64,000 nt of DNA, taken from positions 38,562 through 102,561 of the forward strand of contig JAEYRD010000166.1 in NCBI GenBank assembly GCA_023435725.1. Direction: 5' to 3'. Below, in pieces: positions 16,950-25,570 of this stretch (its first letter is position 1; each line of letters starts with the position of its first letter). The stretch is from Pseudomonadota bacterium (lineage in GTDB: Bacteria > Pseudomonadota > Alphaproteobacteria > Rhizobiales > Xanthobacteraceae). Both the position numbers and the translations under genes were made by a program. The notes under the pieces are model-generated. The model searched no databases. It worked only from the letters and a program-made list of their open reading frames with translations, and was not told where the DNA came from.

Positions 16950-19397
16950 ATGGCAGGAGCGAACGACAAGACACGATCTCTGCGCGAGGGCCTGTTCGCC
17001 AAATATGTCGTCTCTCTCGTCGGCCTCGTCGTGTTCGTCCTCGCCGTCAACGGCGCGATGGAGACCTGGATCTCCTACCGCGCCACCAAGACGTCGCTGA
17101 CCGACGGGCTGGAGGACAAGGCGCAGGCTGCCGCCCGGCGGATCGAGCAGTCGGTTTCGGAGCTCGAGCGCCAGATCAGCTGGGTGACGCGGGCAAGCCA
17201 GGACACGCTGGAGAAGCGCCGCGCCGACTACGCCCAGCTCCTGCACCAGGTCTCTGTCGTCAACCAGCTGTTCCAGCTCAACGGCGAGGGCCGCGAGGTG
17301 CTGCGCGTCTCGCGCCAGTCGACCACGACCGGCAGCAACGCCGACCTCTCCCGCGACACGCGCTTCACCGACACCGTCGCCCGCGGCGTCAGCTACGCGC
17401 CGGCGTGGTTCTCCGACCAGACGCCGTTGATGTCGATCTCGGTGGCGCATTCCGGCTTCAACGCAGGCGTCACGGTCGCCGAGATCGATCTCGGCTTCCT
17501 CTCCGACTTCCTGTCCGACGCGCAAGTCGGCAGGGCGGCCTTTGCCTATGTGGTCGATCCGCGCGGCCGCGTGCTGGCGACGTCGTCGAAAGGGCCCGAT
17601 GTCGGCAAGGACCTGTCGAAGCTGCCGCAAGTGGCTGCCGCGATCGCGCCCGGCCGCGCACCCGACACGTCGGGTACCGACTTCAACGGCAATTCGGTGC
17701 TGACCGCCGCGAGCACCGTGCCGAAGCTCGGCTGGAGCGTGATGTTCGAGCAGCCCACAACGCAGGCCTTGACGCCGATCCGCGACCAGCTCGTGCGGAT
17801 CGCGCTGCTGATCGGCATGGGCCTGATGGTCGCGATCCTCGCCGGCACGCTGCTCGCCCGCCGCATGATCATTCCGATCACGGCGCTGCGCGACGGCGCG
17901 CACAAGCTCGGCGAAGGCGATTTCAGCCACCGCATCGACGTCCACACGTCCGACGAGCTGGAAGATCTTGCCAGCCAGTTCAACAGCATGGCCGGCCAGA
18001 TCCAGGAGACCTATTCGAACCTCGAAACCAAGGTCGAGGAGCGTACCCGCGATCTCGCGCAGTCGATCAACGAGCTGAAGGTTCTGGAGGAAGTCGGCCG
18101 CGCCGTCGCCTCCTCGCTCGATCTCAACGCCGTGCTGCCGACGATCGCCGCCCGCGCGATCGAGATCACCCATGCCGATGCGGTACTGATCTACGGCTAT
18201 GACGCCGAAACACGCCGCTTCAACCTGGTCGAATCCAACGGCATCGACAAATCGGCCGAAGGTGCCCACGTCACGATCGAGGCAGGCCGGAACATCCTGA
18301 GCGACGCCGCGGCGAGCTGCGAGCCGATCGCGATGGCCGATCTCGACCATGCCGCCGAGCAGCCGCTGCGCGACGTCGCGATCGATGCCGGCTTCCACTC
18401 GGTGCTGGTGGTGCCGCTGGTCGACCAGCAGGGCACGCTCGGCTCGCTGGTGGTGCTGCGCCGCGCCAGCGGCGAGTTCGCGGGCAGCATCATTGGCCTG
18501 ATGCGCACCTTTGCCAACCAGGCCGTGCTGGCGATGCGCAATGCGCGGCTGTTCAGCGAGGTCGATCACAAGGGCCGCGAGCTCGCCGCTGCGCACGAGA
18601 CCGTGCAGCAGCAGGCGGCAAAACTCCAGGAGCAGACCGAGCAGCTCCGCAACTGGAACCGCTCGCTGGAAGAGCGCGTCGAGAAGCAGCTCGGCGAAAT
18701 CGGCCGCATCAAGCGGCTCGAACGTTTCCTCGCGCCGCAGGTCGCGCAGCTCATCGCCTCCTCCGACGGCCACGACGCGCTGCTCGACAGCCATCGCCGC
18801 GAGGTCACCGTCGTGTTCTGCGATCTGCGCGGCTTCACGTCGTTCACCGAGGCGACCGAGCCGGAAGAGGCGATGAACGTGCTGCGCGAATATCACGCCG
18901 CGCTCGGCGAGCTGATCCATCGCTACGAGGGCACGCTCGACCGCTTTGCCGGCGACGGCGTGATGATCCTGTTCAACGCGCCGATCCAGTTCGCCGACCA
19001 CACGCAACGTGCGGTGAAGATGGCGGTCGAGATGCGCGATGCGATCGGCAAGCTGACCGAGAAATGGAAGAACCGCGGCCACTCGCTCGGTTTCGGCCTC
19101 GGCGTCGCCATGGGCTATGCCACGCTCGGCCAGATCGGTTTCGAGCAGCGGCTCGAATATGCCGCGATCGGCAGCGTCACCAACCTCGCCTCGCGCCTCT
19201 GCGACGAAGCCAAGGCCGGCCAGATCGTGGTCAGCCGCCGCGTCTACGGCATGGTCGAACCTTTCGTCGAAGCCCGCGCGCTCGACGATCTCCAGCTCAA
19301 GGGGTTCATTCACCCCGTGCTGGCGATGGAGATTCTGGGCTGGCGCGCGGAAGTGGCGAACGTCGTGGATGCCTCCGCGGCGCGGCGGCGGATGTAG
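16950..19397 (+). CDS. Membrane-bound adenylate/guanylate cyclase (class III) with sensor domains
   Basis: 815 residues. First membrane segment about 24-44, periplasmic sensor (Cache-like) to about 280, second membrane segment 280-303, HAMP 303-355, coiled coil, GAF about 373-537, second coiled coil (ETVQQQAAKLQEQTEQL), and a class III cyclase domain about 605-785. Metal aspartates are in VVFCDLRGFTSF (about 621) and RFAGDGVMILF (about 664); the C-terminal EYAAIGSVTNLASRLCDEA carries the base- and transition-state-binding region. It would convert ATP (or GTP) to the cyclic nucleotide in response to periplasmic and cytoplasmic signals. ATG at 16950, after GAGG. Monocistronic. Confidence 0.93.
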   Translation: MAGANDKTRSLREGLFAKYVVSLVGLVVFVLAVNGAMETWISYRATKTSLTDGLEDKAQAAARRIEQSVSELERQISWVTRASQDTLEKRRADYAQLLHQVSVVNQLFQLNGEGREVLRVSRQSTTTGSNADLSRDTRFTDTVARGVSYAPAWFSDQTPLMSISVAHSGFNAGVTVAEIDLGFLSDFLSDAQVGRAAFAYVVDPRGRVLATSSKGPDVGKDLSKLPQVAAAIAPGRAPDTSGTDFNGNSVLTAASTVPKLGWSVMFEQPTTQALTPIRDQLVRIALLIGMGLMVAILAGTLLARRMIIPITALRDGAHKLGEGDFSHRIDVHTSDELEDLASQFNSMAGQIQETYSNLETKVEERTRDLAQSINELKVLEEVGRAVASSLDLNAVLPTIAARAIEITHADAVLIYGYDAETRRFNLVESNGIDKSAEGAHVTIEAGRNILSDAAASCEPIAMADLDHAAEQPLRDVAIDAGFHSVLVVPLVDQQGTLGSLVVLRRASGEFAGSIIGLMRTFANQAVLAMRNARLFSEVDHKGRELAAAHETVQQQAAKLQEQTEQLRNWNRSLEERVEKQLGEIGRIKRLERFLAPQVAQLIASSDGHDALLDSHRREVTVVFCDLRGFTSFTEATEPEEAMNVLREYHAALGELIHRYEGTLDRFAGDGVMILFNAPIQFADHTQRAVKMAVEMRDAIGKLTEKWKNRGHSLGFGLGVAMGYATLGQIGFEQRLEYAAIGSVTNLASRLCDEAKAGQIVVSRRVYGMVEPFVEARALDDLQLKGFIHPVLAMEILGWRAEVANVVDASAARRRM

Positions 19398-19673
19398 GCG
19401 CCAACAAAAATGTCGAAAACAACCCCATGCACAGTAGCCGGGGGCTGTTGGATCAATAAGTTACGGCAATTCCGAAATCATTTTGACACGTCGGGCAAAA
19501 CACTGGCAGGATGGCATTATCGGCGATCAAGCCAATTTCTCACCCAAGCGCCTGACGTATCGTCAATCTCACTAAGCGCGACCTGTCCCGGTTGGCCCGT
19601 CGTTTTGTTCGCTGGCGGGCGAAGAAGTATCCGCCCAAGCGGACTCGGTAGGAACCGGAAGGTCAACTTTCTG
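19398..19673. other. Non-coding stretch before hicAB
   Basis: No reading frame with coding character on either strand. Base composition shifts to lower GC towards the right, which marks the left edge of the hicAB/type I RM islet. No insertion-sequence ends or direct repeats were recognised. Confidence 0.5.
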
Positions 19674-19705
19674 TTGACAGAGCAGATCAGTGTGTATAAA
19701 TACAC
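19674..19705 (+). promoter_or_regulatory. hicAB promoter with overlapping palindromic operator
   Basis: A consensus -35 TTGACA (19674-19679) is followed after 15 bases by TATAAA (19695-19700). The -10 sits inside the palindrome TGTGTATAAATACACA (19691-19706; arms symmetric, centre AA). Transcription would begin about 19707, two bases before the hicA ATG, so the mRNA would be leaderless or nearly so. HicB carries a ribbon-helix-helix domain and probably binds the palindrome to autorepress (inference from the family). Confidence 0.65.
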
Positions 19706-19708
19706 ATC

Positions 19709-19897
19709 ATGAAAAGCCGAGAAATTATCTCGGCCCTTCAAGGGGATGGATGGTTCGAGGTGGCCCGAAAAGGCAGCCATGTACAGTTCAAGCACCCGAC
19801 TAAAAAGGGCCGCGTAACCGTTCCGCATCCTGAACGGGACATCCCGATCGGGACACTGAGAAGCATTGAAAAGCAGTCAGGTCTAAAGCTGAGGTAA
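19709..19897 (+). CDS. hicA: HicA-type mRNA interferase toxin
   Basis: 62 residues, the normal HicA size. dsRBD-like fold with the conserved GSHVQFKHP (catalytic H24) and the VTVPHPERDIPIGTLRSIEKQSGL tail. Cleaves mRNA when free of HicB. ATG lies at the end of the promoter palindrome with no Shine-Dalgarno, consistent with leaderless translation. Separated from hicB by five bases. The lower GC than in neighbours suggests recent acquisition. Confidence 0.93.
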   Translation: MKSREIISALQGDGWFEVARKGSHVQFKHPTKKGRVTVPHPERDIPIGTLRSIEKQSGLKLR

Positions 19898-19902
19898 GAG
19901 CC

Positions 19903-20298
19903 ATGCGTAACTATATTGGTCTTATCCATAAGGACGCCGACAGCCACTTTGGCGTTTCCTTTCCAGACTTTCCGGGCGTTATTACCGCAGGGACAAGCTT
20001 GGATGACGCTAGAGATATGGCTGAGGAAGCCCTAACCCTCCACATCGAAGGGTTAGAAGAGGACGGGGAAGCCATTCCCGAACCCTCCGCTCTAGAGGAA
20101 GTTATGTCTGATCCAGACAATCGATCTGGAGTAGCCATCCTCGTTTCTGTGAAGAACGAACAGCCCAAGATTGTTCGAGTGAATGTTACTTTGCCGGGCG
20201 ATGTGCTGGAGCAAATTGACAAGTTTGCAGAGACGCATGGTTACACAAGATCGGGCTTTCTAACCCAAGCGGCAAAAAAACTTATGGAGGCCGCGTAA
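19903..20298 (+). CDS. hicB: HicB-type antitoxin
   Basis: 131 residues. The N-terminal degenerate RNase H-like HicB domain (about 1-60: YIGLIHKDADSHFGVSFPDFPGVITAGTSLDDA) binds and blocks HicA. The C-terminal ribbon-helix-helix domain (about 88-131: VRVNVTLPGDVLEQIDKFAETHGYTRSGFL) binds DNA. Forms an operon with hicA; autoregulation at the 19691-19706 palindrome is expected. Both genes look intact. The start has a GGTAAGAG just upstream. Confidence 0.93.
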   Translation: MRNYIGLIHKDADSHFGVSFPDFPGVITAGTSLDDARDMAEEALTLHIEGLEEDGEAIPEPSALEEVMSDPDNRSGVAILVSVKNEQPKIVRVNVTLPGDVLEQIDKFAETHGYTRSGFLTQAAKKLMEAA

Positions 20299-20305
20299 CT
20301 AAGGC

Positions 20306-20336
20306 AAAAAGCCCGGATCACTGTCCGGGCTTTTCT
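20306..20336 (+). terminator. Rho-independent terminator after hicB
   Basis: AAAAAGCCCGGA (20306-20317) pairs with TCCGGGCTTTT (20324-20334) around a six-base loop, with flanking A and T runs. It can serve both hicAB and, on the minus strand, hsdR. Confidence 0.9.
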
Positions 20337-20415
20337 TTGCCTTCTTATCGGGCGACTGCGCCGAACCTCACCGCGCTCTGATGTATTTGCCCTCGGCGGA
20401 TCACGGTCGTCCGGC

Positions 20416-23400
20416 TCAAGCAACTGCGCTGTCGTTGATCTCACGAATCGTGCTGACAAGACGGACGACCTTGGCCTCATCGAACAAGTGTTCCGGTCCC
20501 GTCGGCGCGATCGCGGTGAAGGGCGGCTCGTACAGCAATGACGGGTCCATCATGCCTTGATCGGTCAAATGCTCGATCACCATGTCAATGAACTCGATTT
20601 GTGCCGCGGTCGCGGTGCCGGCAGCAATGAATCCTCCGAATGCCTCGCTCACTGCAGCGCGATCGAGACCAACGAGCGAGCGCACAAACCGTCCGAAGCC
20701 ATGGCTCACCTCACGCGCCCGCTCGATATCATCGGCTTCACCAACACCCGCGTCGAGAAGCAATTTTTCAAGCTCACTTAGGTCAGACGGCGTCAGGGGT
20801 TTCCCCTGCCTCAGCTTGTGCAGGACGAGGTTGTGCTGATGCGCCCGCAGGAAATGCCGCGCCTTGGTTTTGAAGCGCGCGAAATCGGCCTCTCCGACTT
20901 GCGGCAATTGCAGTTCGACGCCCTCTCCGATCTCGTCCGCAAAGTTCGAATAGACCAGCGCCTTCTTGCCCTTCTCGATGTGCTGGACGAGATCGCGGAG
21001 GCGCAGACGTACCAGTTCCAGGAGCGGCACGGTGACGCCTTCCCACCACTGATCGGTCTGGATGTCCTCGATCAGCTCTGCATGCTGAGCGATCGCCGGA
21101 ATCGCTGTTTGCTCCTCCAGAGCGGAGGCAATCTCGAGGAGCTGCTTGCGCAGGGTGTCGAAACGCTTCGACCCTTTGAGCAAGGCCAATTCGAGCTGGA
21201 ACATCAAGAGATCAAAGCGCTTGGCGTCCTCGGTTCCCAGCATATGGCTGGAGGGAAGCGGCGCGATCTCGTCGACCAGCTCCTTGCGTTTTTCCTCGTC
21301 GATCGCCTCCCACGCTTTCGGCTCGCGGAATCTTTCCACGGACCGACGATGCTGACGCACAATGAAGTTTTCTTCGTTCAATCCGCCAACGATGTCCTGC
21401 AGTGTCTTCGCGGCAGAGGCACGAATTTCGAGCTCGGTCGGCGCTTCGCCGGAAGGCTCATACGGCATCTGTTCGCCCGCTGCGAAGCCGCCCGCCTTGG
21501 CGTGCTTCTCGTCGAGCGCTCGCACCAGATCGACGCGTCCTGCGAAGAGGCGCTCGGAGAGCGAGCGCGCCGCGCTCGCCTCCTTCAATTCGGGATTGGC
21601 ACCGAAGAACTCGATGTTCTGGCAATAGTCAAAGACCCGGAAGAACTTCTTATCCTGTCCGGGTCCGAACAAGTCGGGGCACAGCCGCGTGCCGCGGCCG
21701 ATCATCTGCCAGAACTTCGTCTTCGATCGCACCGGCTTGAAGAAGACGAGATTGACGACCTCCGGCACATCGATGCCTGTGTCGAGCATGTCGACGGAGA
21801 TCGCGATGTGCGGTTCCTTGGCCTTGATCGAGAAATCATCGATCAGGCTCTGGGTGTAGGCGCCGGTCTGATGGGTAATGACGCGAGCGAAGTGGCCAGC
21901 AAGTGCGGGATAGGCCACGTTGAATCGCGCCTCGATGTATTTCGCATGCGCCTCGTTCTTGGCAAAGACGATGGTCTTGCCGAGCCGATCGCCCCCCTCG
22001 ACCTTGAGGCCGTTCTGCATGAGGTGAGCGATGACGAGATCGACGGTCTCTTCGTTGAAGAGACGCTTGTTCACTTCCGCGGCTTCAATGGTGTCCGGAA
22101 CATCGTCCTCGCCCCATTCCAGCATGTCCCACTGGTCTTTCTCCTCCGGGGACAAGTCGTCATAGCGGAGGCCGGATCGAACGATCTTCAGGGGCACCGA
22201 GATCGTCTTGGGCGGGACCAAATGGCCCTCGGCCACCGCCTCCTCAAGCGAATAGGCGTCAGTCGGAATACCGTCTTCGAGATCGAACAGCGAATAGGTG
22301 TTGCGGTCGATCTCGTCCTTCGGCGTTGCTGTGAGACCGACGAGCAAGGAGTCGAAATACTCGAAGATGGCACGGTAGCGCTGATAGACCGAGCGATGCG
22401 CCTCGTCGATCACGATGAGATCGAAATGGCCGGGACCAAACTTGGCCTTTCCCTTCTGCTTGCCGTCGATCAGGCCCATCATGGTCGGATAGGTCGAGAT
22501 GAAAACGCGGCCCTCGCTGGTCCGCTCGGTCACGAGATTGACCGGTGCGGAGTCGGGCAAGTGCGCCTTGAAGGCACCGGCCGCCTGGTTCACGAGTGCG
22601 ACGCGATCGGCGAGGAACAGCACGCGCTTGACCCAGCCGGCGCGCATCAGGAGGTCGACCAGCGCGATCACGGTGCGGGTTTTGCCGGAGCCGGTAGCCA
22701 TGACCAGAAGCGCCTTGCGCTCCCCGTCGTCCTCGAAATGCTTGGCGATGGAGCGGATGGCCCGATGCTGGTAGGGCCGCTCGACGATCCTGCGATTGAT
22801 CGCTTCGCTCGCGAGCGATTTGCGGCTGACCCGGCGCTGGATCAGAAGCTCCAGCTCGTCGCGCTTGTAGAACCCGCCGATCTGGCGCGGCGGACAGCGT
22901 GTGTCGTCCCAGATCCAGTGCTCGTAGCCGTTGGAATAGAAGACCACCGGCCGCTGGCCGTAGCGCGCCTCCAGCCGGTCGGCATAGAGCTTGGCCTGCT
23001 GCTGGCCCGCGCGCGCATCCTTCCGTGTCCGCTTCGCCTCAACCAGACCGACCGGCTTGCCGTCCGCGCCCCAGAGCACATAGTCGACGAAGCCGATGCC
23101 CTCGTTGTTTGGCATGCCCTCGACGCGAAACTCGGTGTCGTCGGGCTTGTCGAGCGCCCAGCCGGCCTCGCGCAGCAGGAGGTCGATATAGCGATCCCGC
23201 GTCTCGGCCTCGTTGTAGTCGTGCCCGTCGGGCTTTGCCTCCGCCGCCTTGCGGGCCGCCGCGACCTCGGCACGGACTTTTTTCAGTTCTTCGTCGAGGT
23301 TCTGCTTGTCGAGCAGCAGCTTTGTCAGCTCACCGTCCTTCGCATCGAGCTCGGCCTGCTGCGACTTGAGCTGGACGAATGCCTTTTTCAGCACCTCGTC

Positions 23401-23829
23401 GCGGCGCGACAGCACGGAGGGATCGAAAACGAGGCCATCCGCCGGCTTCGCCTTGCGCGCATAGGTGCGGGCAAACCAGAAGCAGACGTGAAACAGCTCC
23501 TTCACCGCACCCGTGGCGTCGCCGGGGCTGATCTTGCGCTCTTCATGCACCGCGCGATTGCGCAGCGTGTTGATATAGCGCGCCTTGGCAAACACGGCCT
23601 CGCCCGCGGCGCGTCGAAAGCTCGGCTCGTGCAGCAGCGCGGCGATGTTGTCCTGATAGGGAAGCTTCAGGTCGGGGTCGGACCGGAACGCCCATTTCAC
23701 CGCGATCTCGACTGTCTTGCCGGCAAAGAAGGCGGCCGCGGTCGGCGACACCGCGGCCTGGCGCTCAGCTTCCACGGCCGCCTCGTGCACGGCAGGGAAT
23801 TCAGCGGCGAGGAATGCGAAGTTCGACAT
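20416..23829 (-). CDS. hsdR: Type I restriction enzyme, motor/endonuclease subunit
   Basis: 1137 residues. N-terminal DUF4145-like helical domain (about 1-120), a coiled coil, then the endonuclease core GFVDYVLWGADGKPVGLVEAKRTRKD (about 248-272; Asp and ExK catalytic residues). The superfamily 2 helicase has Walker A MATGSGKT (about 380), DEAH in VIDEAHRS, LVGLTATPKDE and motif VI QMIGRGTRL. The C-terminal helical region docks on the methylase. ATP-driven translocation and cleavage of unmodified DNA together with HsdM and HsdS. ATG at 23829. It lies 560 bases after hsdS, a gap now filled by a dead toxin-antitoxin pair. No frameshift seen. Confidence 0.95.
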   Translation of the reverse strand: MSNFAFLAAEFPAVHEAAVEAERQAAVSPTAAAFFAGKTVEIAVKWAFRSDPDLKLPYQDNIAALLHEPSFRRAAGEAVFAKARYINTLRNRAVHEERKISPGDATGAVKELFHVCFWFARTYARKAKPADGLVFDPSVLSRRDEVLKKAFVQLKSQQAELDAKDGELTKLLLDKQNLDEELKKVRAEVAAARKAAEAKPDGHDYNEAETRDRYIDLLLREAGWALDKPDDTEFRVEGMPNNEGIGFVDYVLWGADGKPVGLVEAKRTRKDARAGQQQAKLYADRLEARYGQRPVVFYSNGYEHWIWDDTRCPPRQIGGFYKRDELELLIQRRVSRKSLASEAINRRIVERPYQHRAIRSIAKHFEDDGERKALLVMATGSGKTRTVIALVDLLMRAGWVKRVLFLADRVALVNQAAGAFKAHLPDSAPVNLVTERTSEGRVFISTYPTMMGLIDGKQKGKAKFGPGHFDLIVIDEAHRSVYQRYRAIFEYFDSLLVGLTATPKDEIDRNTYSLFDLEDGIPTDAYSLEEAVAEGHLVPPKTISVPLKIVRSGLRYDDLSPEEKDQWDMLEWGEDDVPDTIEAAEVNKRLFNEETVDLVIAHLMQNGLKVEGGDRLGKTIVFAKNEAHAKYIEARFNVAYPALAGHFARVITHQTGAYTQSLIDDFSIKAKEPHIAISVDMLDTGIDVPEVVNLVFFKPVRSKTKFWQMIGRGTRLCPDLFGPGQDKKFFRVFDYCQNIEFFGANPELKEASAARSLSERLFAGRVDLVRALDEKHAKAGGFAAGEQMPYEPSGEAPTELEIRASAAKTLQDIVGGLNEENFIVRQHRRSVERFREPKAWEAIDEEKRKELVDEIAPLPSSHMLGTEDAKRFDLLMFQLELALLKGSKRFDTLRKQLLEIASALEEQTAIPAIAQHAELIEDIQTDQWWEGVTVPLLELVRLRLRDLVQHIEKGKKALVYSNFADEIGEGVELQLPQVGEADFARFKTKARHFLRAHQHNLVLHKLRQGKPLTPSDLSELEKLLLDAGVGEADDIERAREVSHGFGRFVRSLVGLDRAAVSEAFGGFIAAGTATAAQIEFIDMVIEHLTDQGMMDPSLLYEPPFTAIAPTGPEHLFDEAKVVRLVSTIREINDSAVA

Positions 23830-24031
23830 CGGCCAGCTCAGGCGGCATCCGCCGCCGCGCGGGCCAAAACGATCTGATGACGATTCCGAAGCAATTTGGC
23901 TCCCCCTGCCCCAGCCAATCTGCCCGACCGGCTCAGTGACGATGGCATCGTCCCATCTGGGCGAGCAAGATGCAACCCCGGCGCGACCGTCGGCTATGTA
24001 CGCGCGTCAGGACATGCCGGCGGGAGATGCG

Positions 24032-24215
24032 CTACTTGGCTGTGTCGATCCGCTCGATGTCTTCGTTCAGGAGGGTGTTCGCGAGGTCGTTCAACTTGGC
24101 TCCCTGGGTCGCGGCCAGGTCCGACAGCTAGGTCAGAACGTCGGGGCACGAGGCGCGCGCCTCTCCGGAAGAACTTGCCGCGTTTGGCGATCAAGAAATC
24201 GTATTCGTCCTTCAT
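24032..24215 (-). pseudogene. Broken antitoxin partner of the brnT remnant
   Basis: ATG at 24215 opens MKDEYDFLIAKRGKFFRRGARLV, the typical start of small antitoxins that follow brnT-type toxins. The frame is then lost after the LVPR codons; the continuation DVLT-stop-LSDLAATQGAKLNDLANTLLNEDIERIDTAK, ending with TAG at 24032, is found in another frame and contains an internal TAG. So there is one frameshift and at least one nonsense mutation. The original protein would have been about 60-75 residues. The intact N- and C-terminal pieces show recent decay. Confidence 0.7.
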
Positions 24216-24226
24216 CGGATCACCGA

Positions 24227-24386
24227 TCACCCATCTTCATAGGATCTGATCTTGCGGCGGGCCATGGCTGCTCCCCAGCAGCGCCAGCGGATCGCCGAAA
24301 ACACCCATCGCCGCCTCGAAGGCGCCCCCGTGCTTGCGCCGATTGCTCTCCGCCTTGACCGGGTCCCAATCGAACTCGAACTGCGT
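24227..24386 (-). pseudogene. Broken BrnT-type toxin gene
   Basis: Three bases after the hsdS stop, the frame from 24386 reads (ACG)QFEFDWDPVKAESNRRKHG and then GAFEAAMGVFGDPLAL, the N-terminal half of a BrnT (RelE-like) toxin. The expected start codon is ACG instead of ATG. The central strands of the family are missing, and the C-terminal ARRKIRSYED appears in a different frame and ends at 24227. The gene therefore has a lost start, an internal deletion of roughly 40 codons and a frameshift. Its antitoxin gene follows 12 bases later. BrnT identity rests on remembered family pattern (FEWDPxKAxxNxxKHGVxFEEAxxVFxDP). Confidence 0.72.
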
Positions 24387-24388
24387 GG

Positions 24389-25570
24389 TCAGAGCTGCCC
24401 GGAGAAGGCACGGTGCTGGAGGGAGGAGAAAAGGGAATCCAGAGAATCAAATTGCCGACGACAACGGGAGCGTGATGCTTCAATCTCTGCAACAGCCGTC
24501 GAATAGACCCTCTGGCTGTGAGCATCAGGTAGGAGGATCGGGATCGATTGTAGCTCCCTCGCATTGATGTTGGCCATCCCCACGATGCTCTTGGCCATTC
24601 CCCGCAAGACCAACTTACCATGTTTCGAGTTTAGATAACCTGAAACATAGTACGGACTAACTCCGTCTTTCACTCGAGCGCGGACAAGGTAACCTGCGAA
24701 AGCGAACATCTCAGCCCGATCGAATACGGCGGTCTTACCGACCAAATCGGCGCTGTTTGTTCGATTGAAGAGAATGTCGCCGCGCCGCACTGTAAACTTG
24801 TCAAGTTCGCCAGCTTCCAGGTCGATGTACTTGAGGTCTTCAATGTTGAGCCCCCCCGAGCTGGTAATGTTGCCCATTCGCAAAATCGGGAAAACTCCAT
24901 TCTCGCCGGCTTTTGCACTCGTTCCATATTGAGTTTCTTCGAGAAGATCAGCAATTCTTCCGCGCTTCCATCCTTTCGGATTGGTCTCTGGGCTCCCAAA
25001 AACGTCCAAAAATACTGATCGCTCTAGCTCATCGAATAGACTGATGACCTGTTTGCACTTACGTCGCAGCGCAACCGCCTCGTCCAAGATCGCAGCGATA
25101 CGCCGCTGCTCGTCGAGCGGGGGAAGCGGGATTTCGAGTTCGCTTAAACTCGTTGCATTCACTCCTCCTTGAGCCGCACCGTGCGTTTTTCTCCCAATCT
25201 GGCGCCAGTATCCTTCAGACTGAAAGAAGTGCGCGAGATAACTCGCATCGATCGATTGTGAAGGCTTCACCCGGATTAGGTATGAAGCGAACACCGCGCC
25301 ATCCGGTGGTTTTTTGATCAGGAAGCTCTTCCCAGTCGTGGCCCCGGTGCGAGCAAATACAATGTCACTGTCCTGTAGACCAGCTGACCTGAGCTTCTCG
25401 ATGGGAGCATCACAATACGGCACCTGAGCCCAGTCGACAGAACCATCCTGAATATCGGTGATCCGCAGAAACTTGGTCCCAGTATCAATCGCCGATGCGG
25501 AAGCTGTAACGCCGTAGTCTATCGCCGTCGCTAGTTCCGATAATCTCCTTGTTGGAAACGCGAAGCTCAC
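24389..25570 (-). CDS. hsdS: Type I restriction-modification specificity subunit
   Basis: 393 residues with two target-recognition domains, each followed by a conserved helix: TRD1 about 1-150 then LPPLDEQRRIAAILDEAVALRRKCKQVISLFDEL, and TRD2 about 195-340 then LLPDAHSQRVYSTAVAEIEASRSRCRRQFDSL. The repeats define a bipartite DNA target that cannot be read from sequence. GTG start at 25570 overlaps the hsdM stop (GTGA). Clearly lower GC than hsdM and hsdR, as expected of exchanged recognition domains. Confidence 0.92.
   Translation of the reverse strand: MSFAFPTRRLSELATAIDYGVTASASAIDTGTKFLRITDIQDGSVDWAQVPYCDAPIEKLRSAGLQDSDIVFARTGATTGKSFLIKKPPDGAVFASYLIRVKPSQSIDASYLAHFFQSEGYWRQIGRKTHGAAQGGVNATSLSELEIPLPPLDEQRRIAAILDEAVALRRKCKQVISLFDELERSVFLDVFGSPETNPKGWKRGRIADLLEETQYGTSAKAGENGVFPILRMGNITSSGGLNIEDLKYIDLEAGELDKFTVRRGDILFNRTNSADLVGKTAVFDRAEMFAFAGYLVRARVKDGVSPYYVSGYLNSKHGKLVLRGMAKSIVGMANINARELQSIPILLPDAHSQRVYSTAVAEIEASRSRCRRQFDSLDSLFSSLQHRAFSGQL

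Noticed and set aside
16671..19313. 880-codon minus-strand open frame
   Set aside because: Antisense shadow of the nucleotide cyclase gene; the His/Asp/Arg-rich product is typical of shadow translation.
20818..23877. 1019-codon plus-strand open frame
   Set aside because: It is the exact antisense of hsdR; GC-rich codon usage leaves the opposite strand open. No ribosome site or family match.
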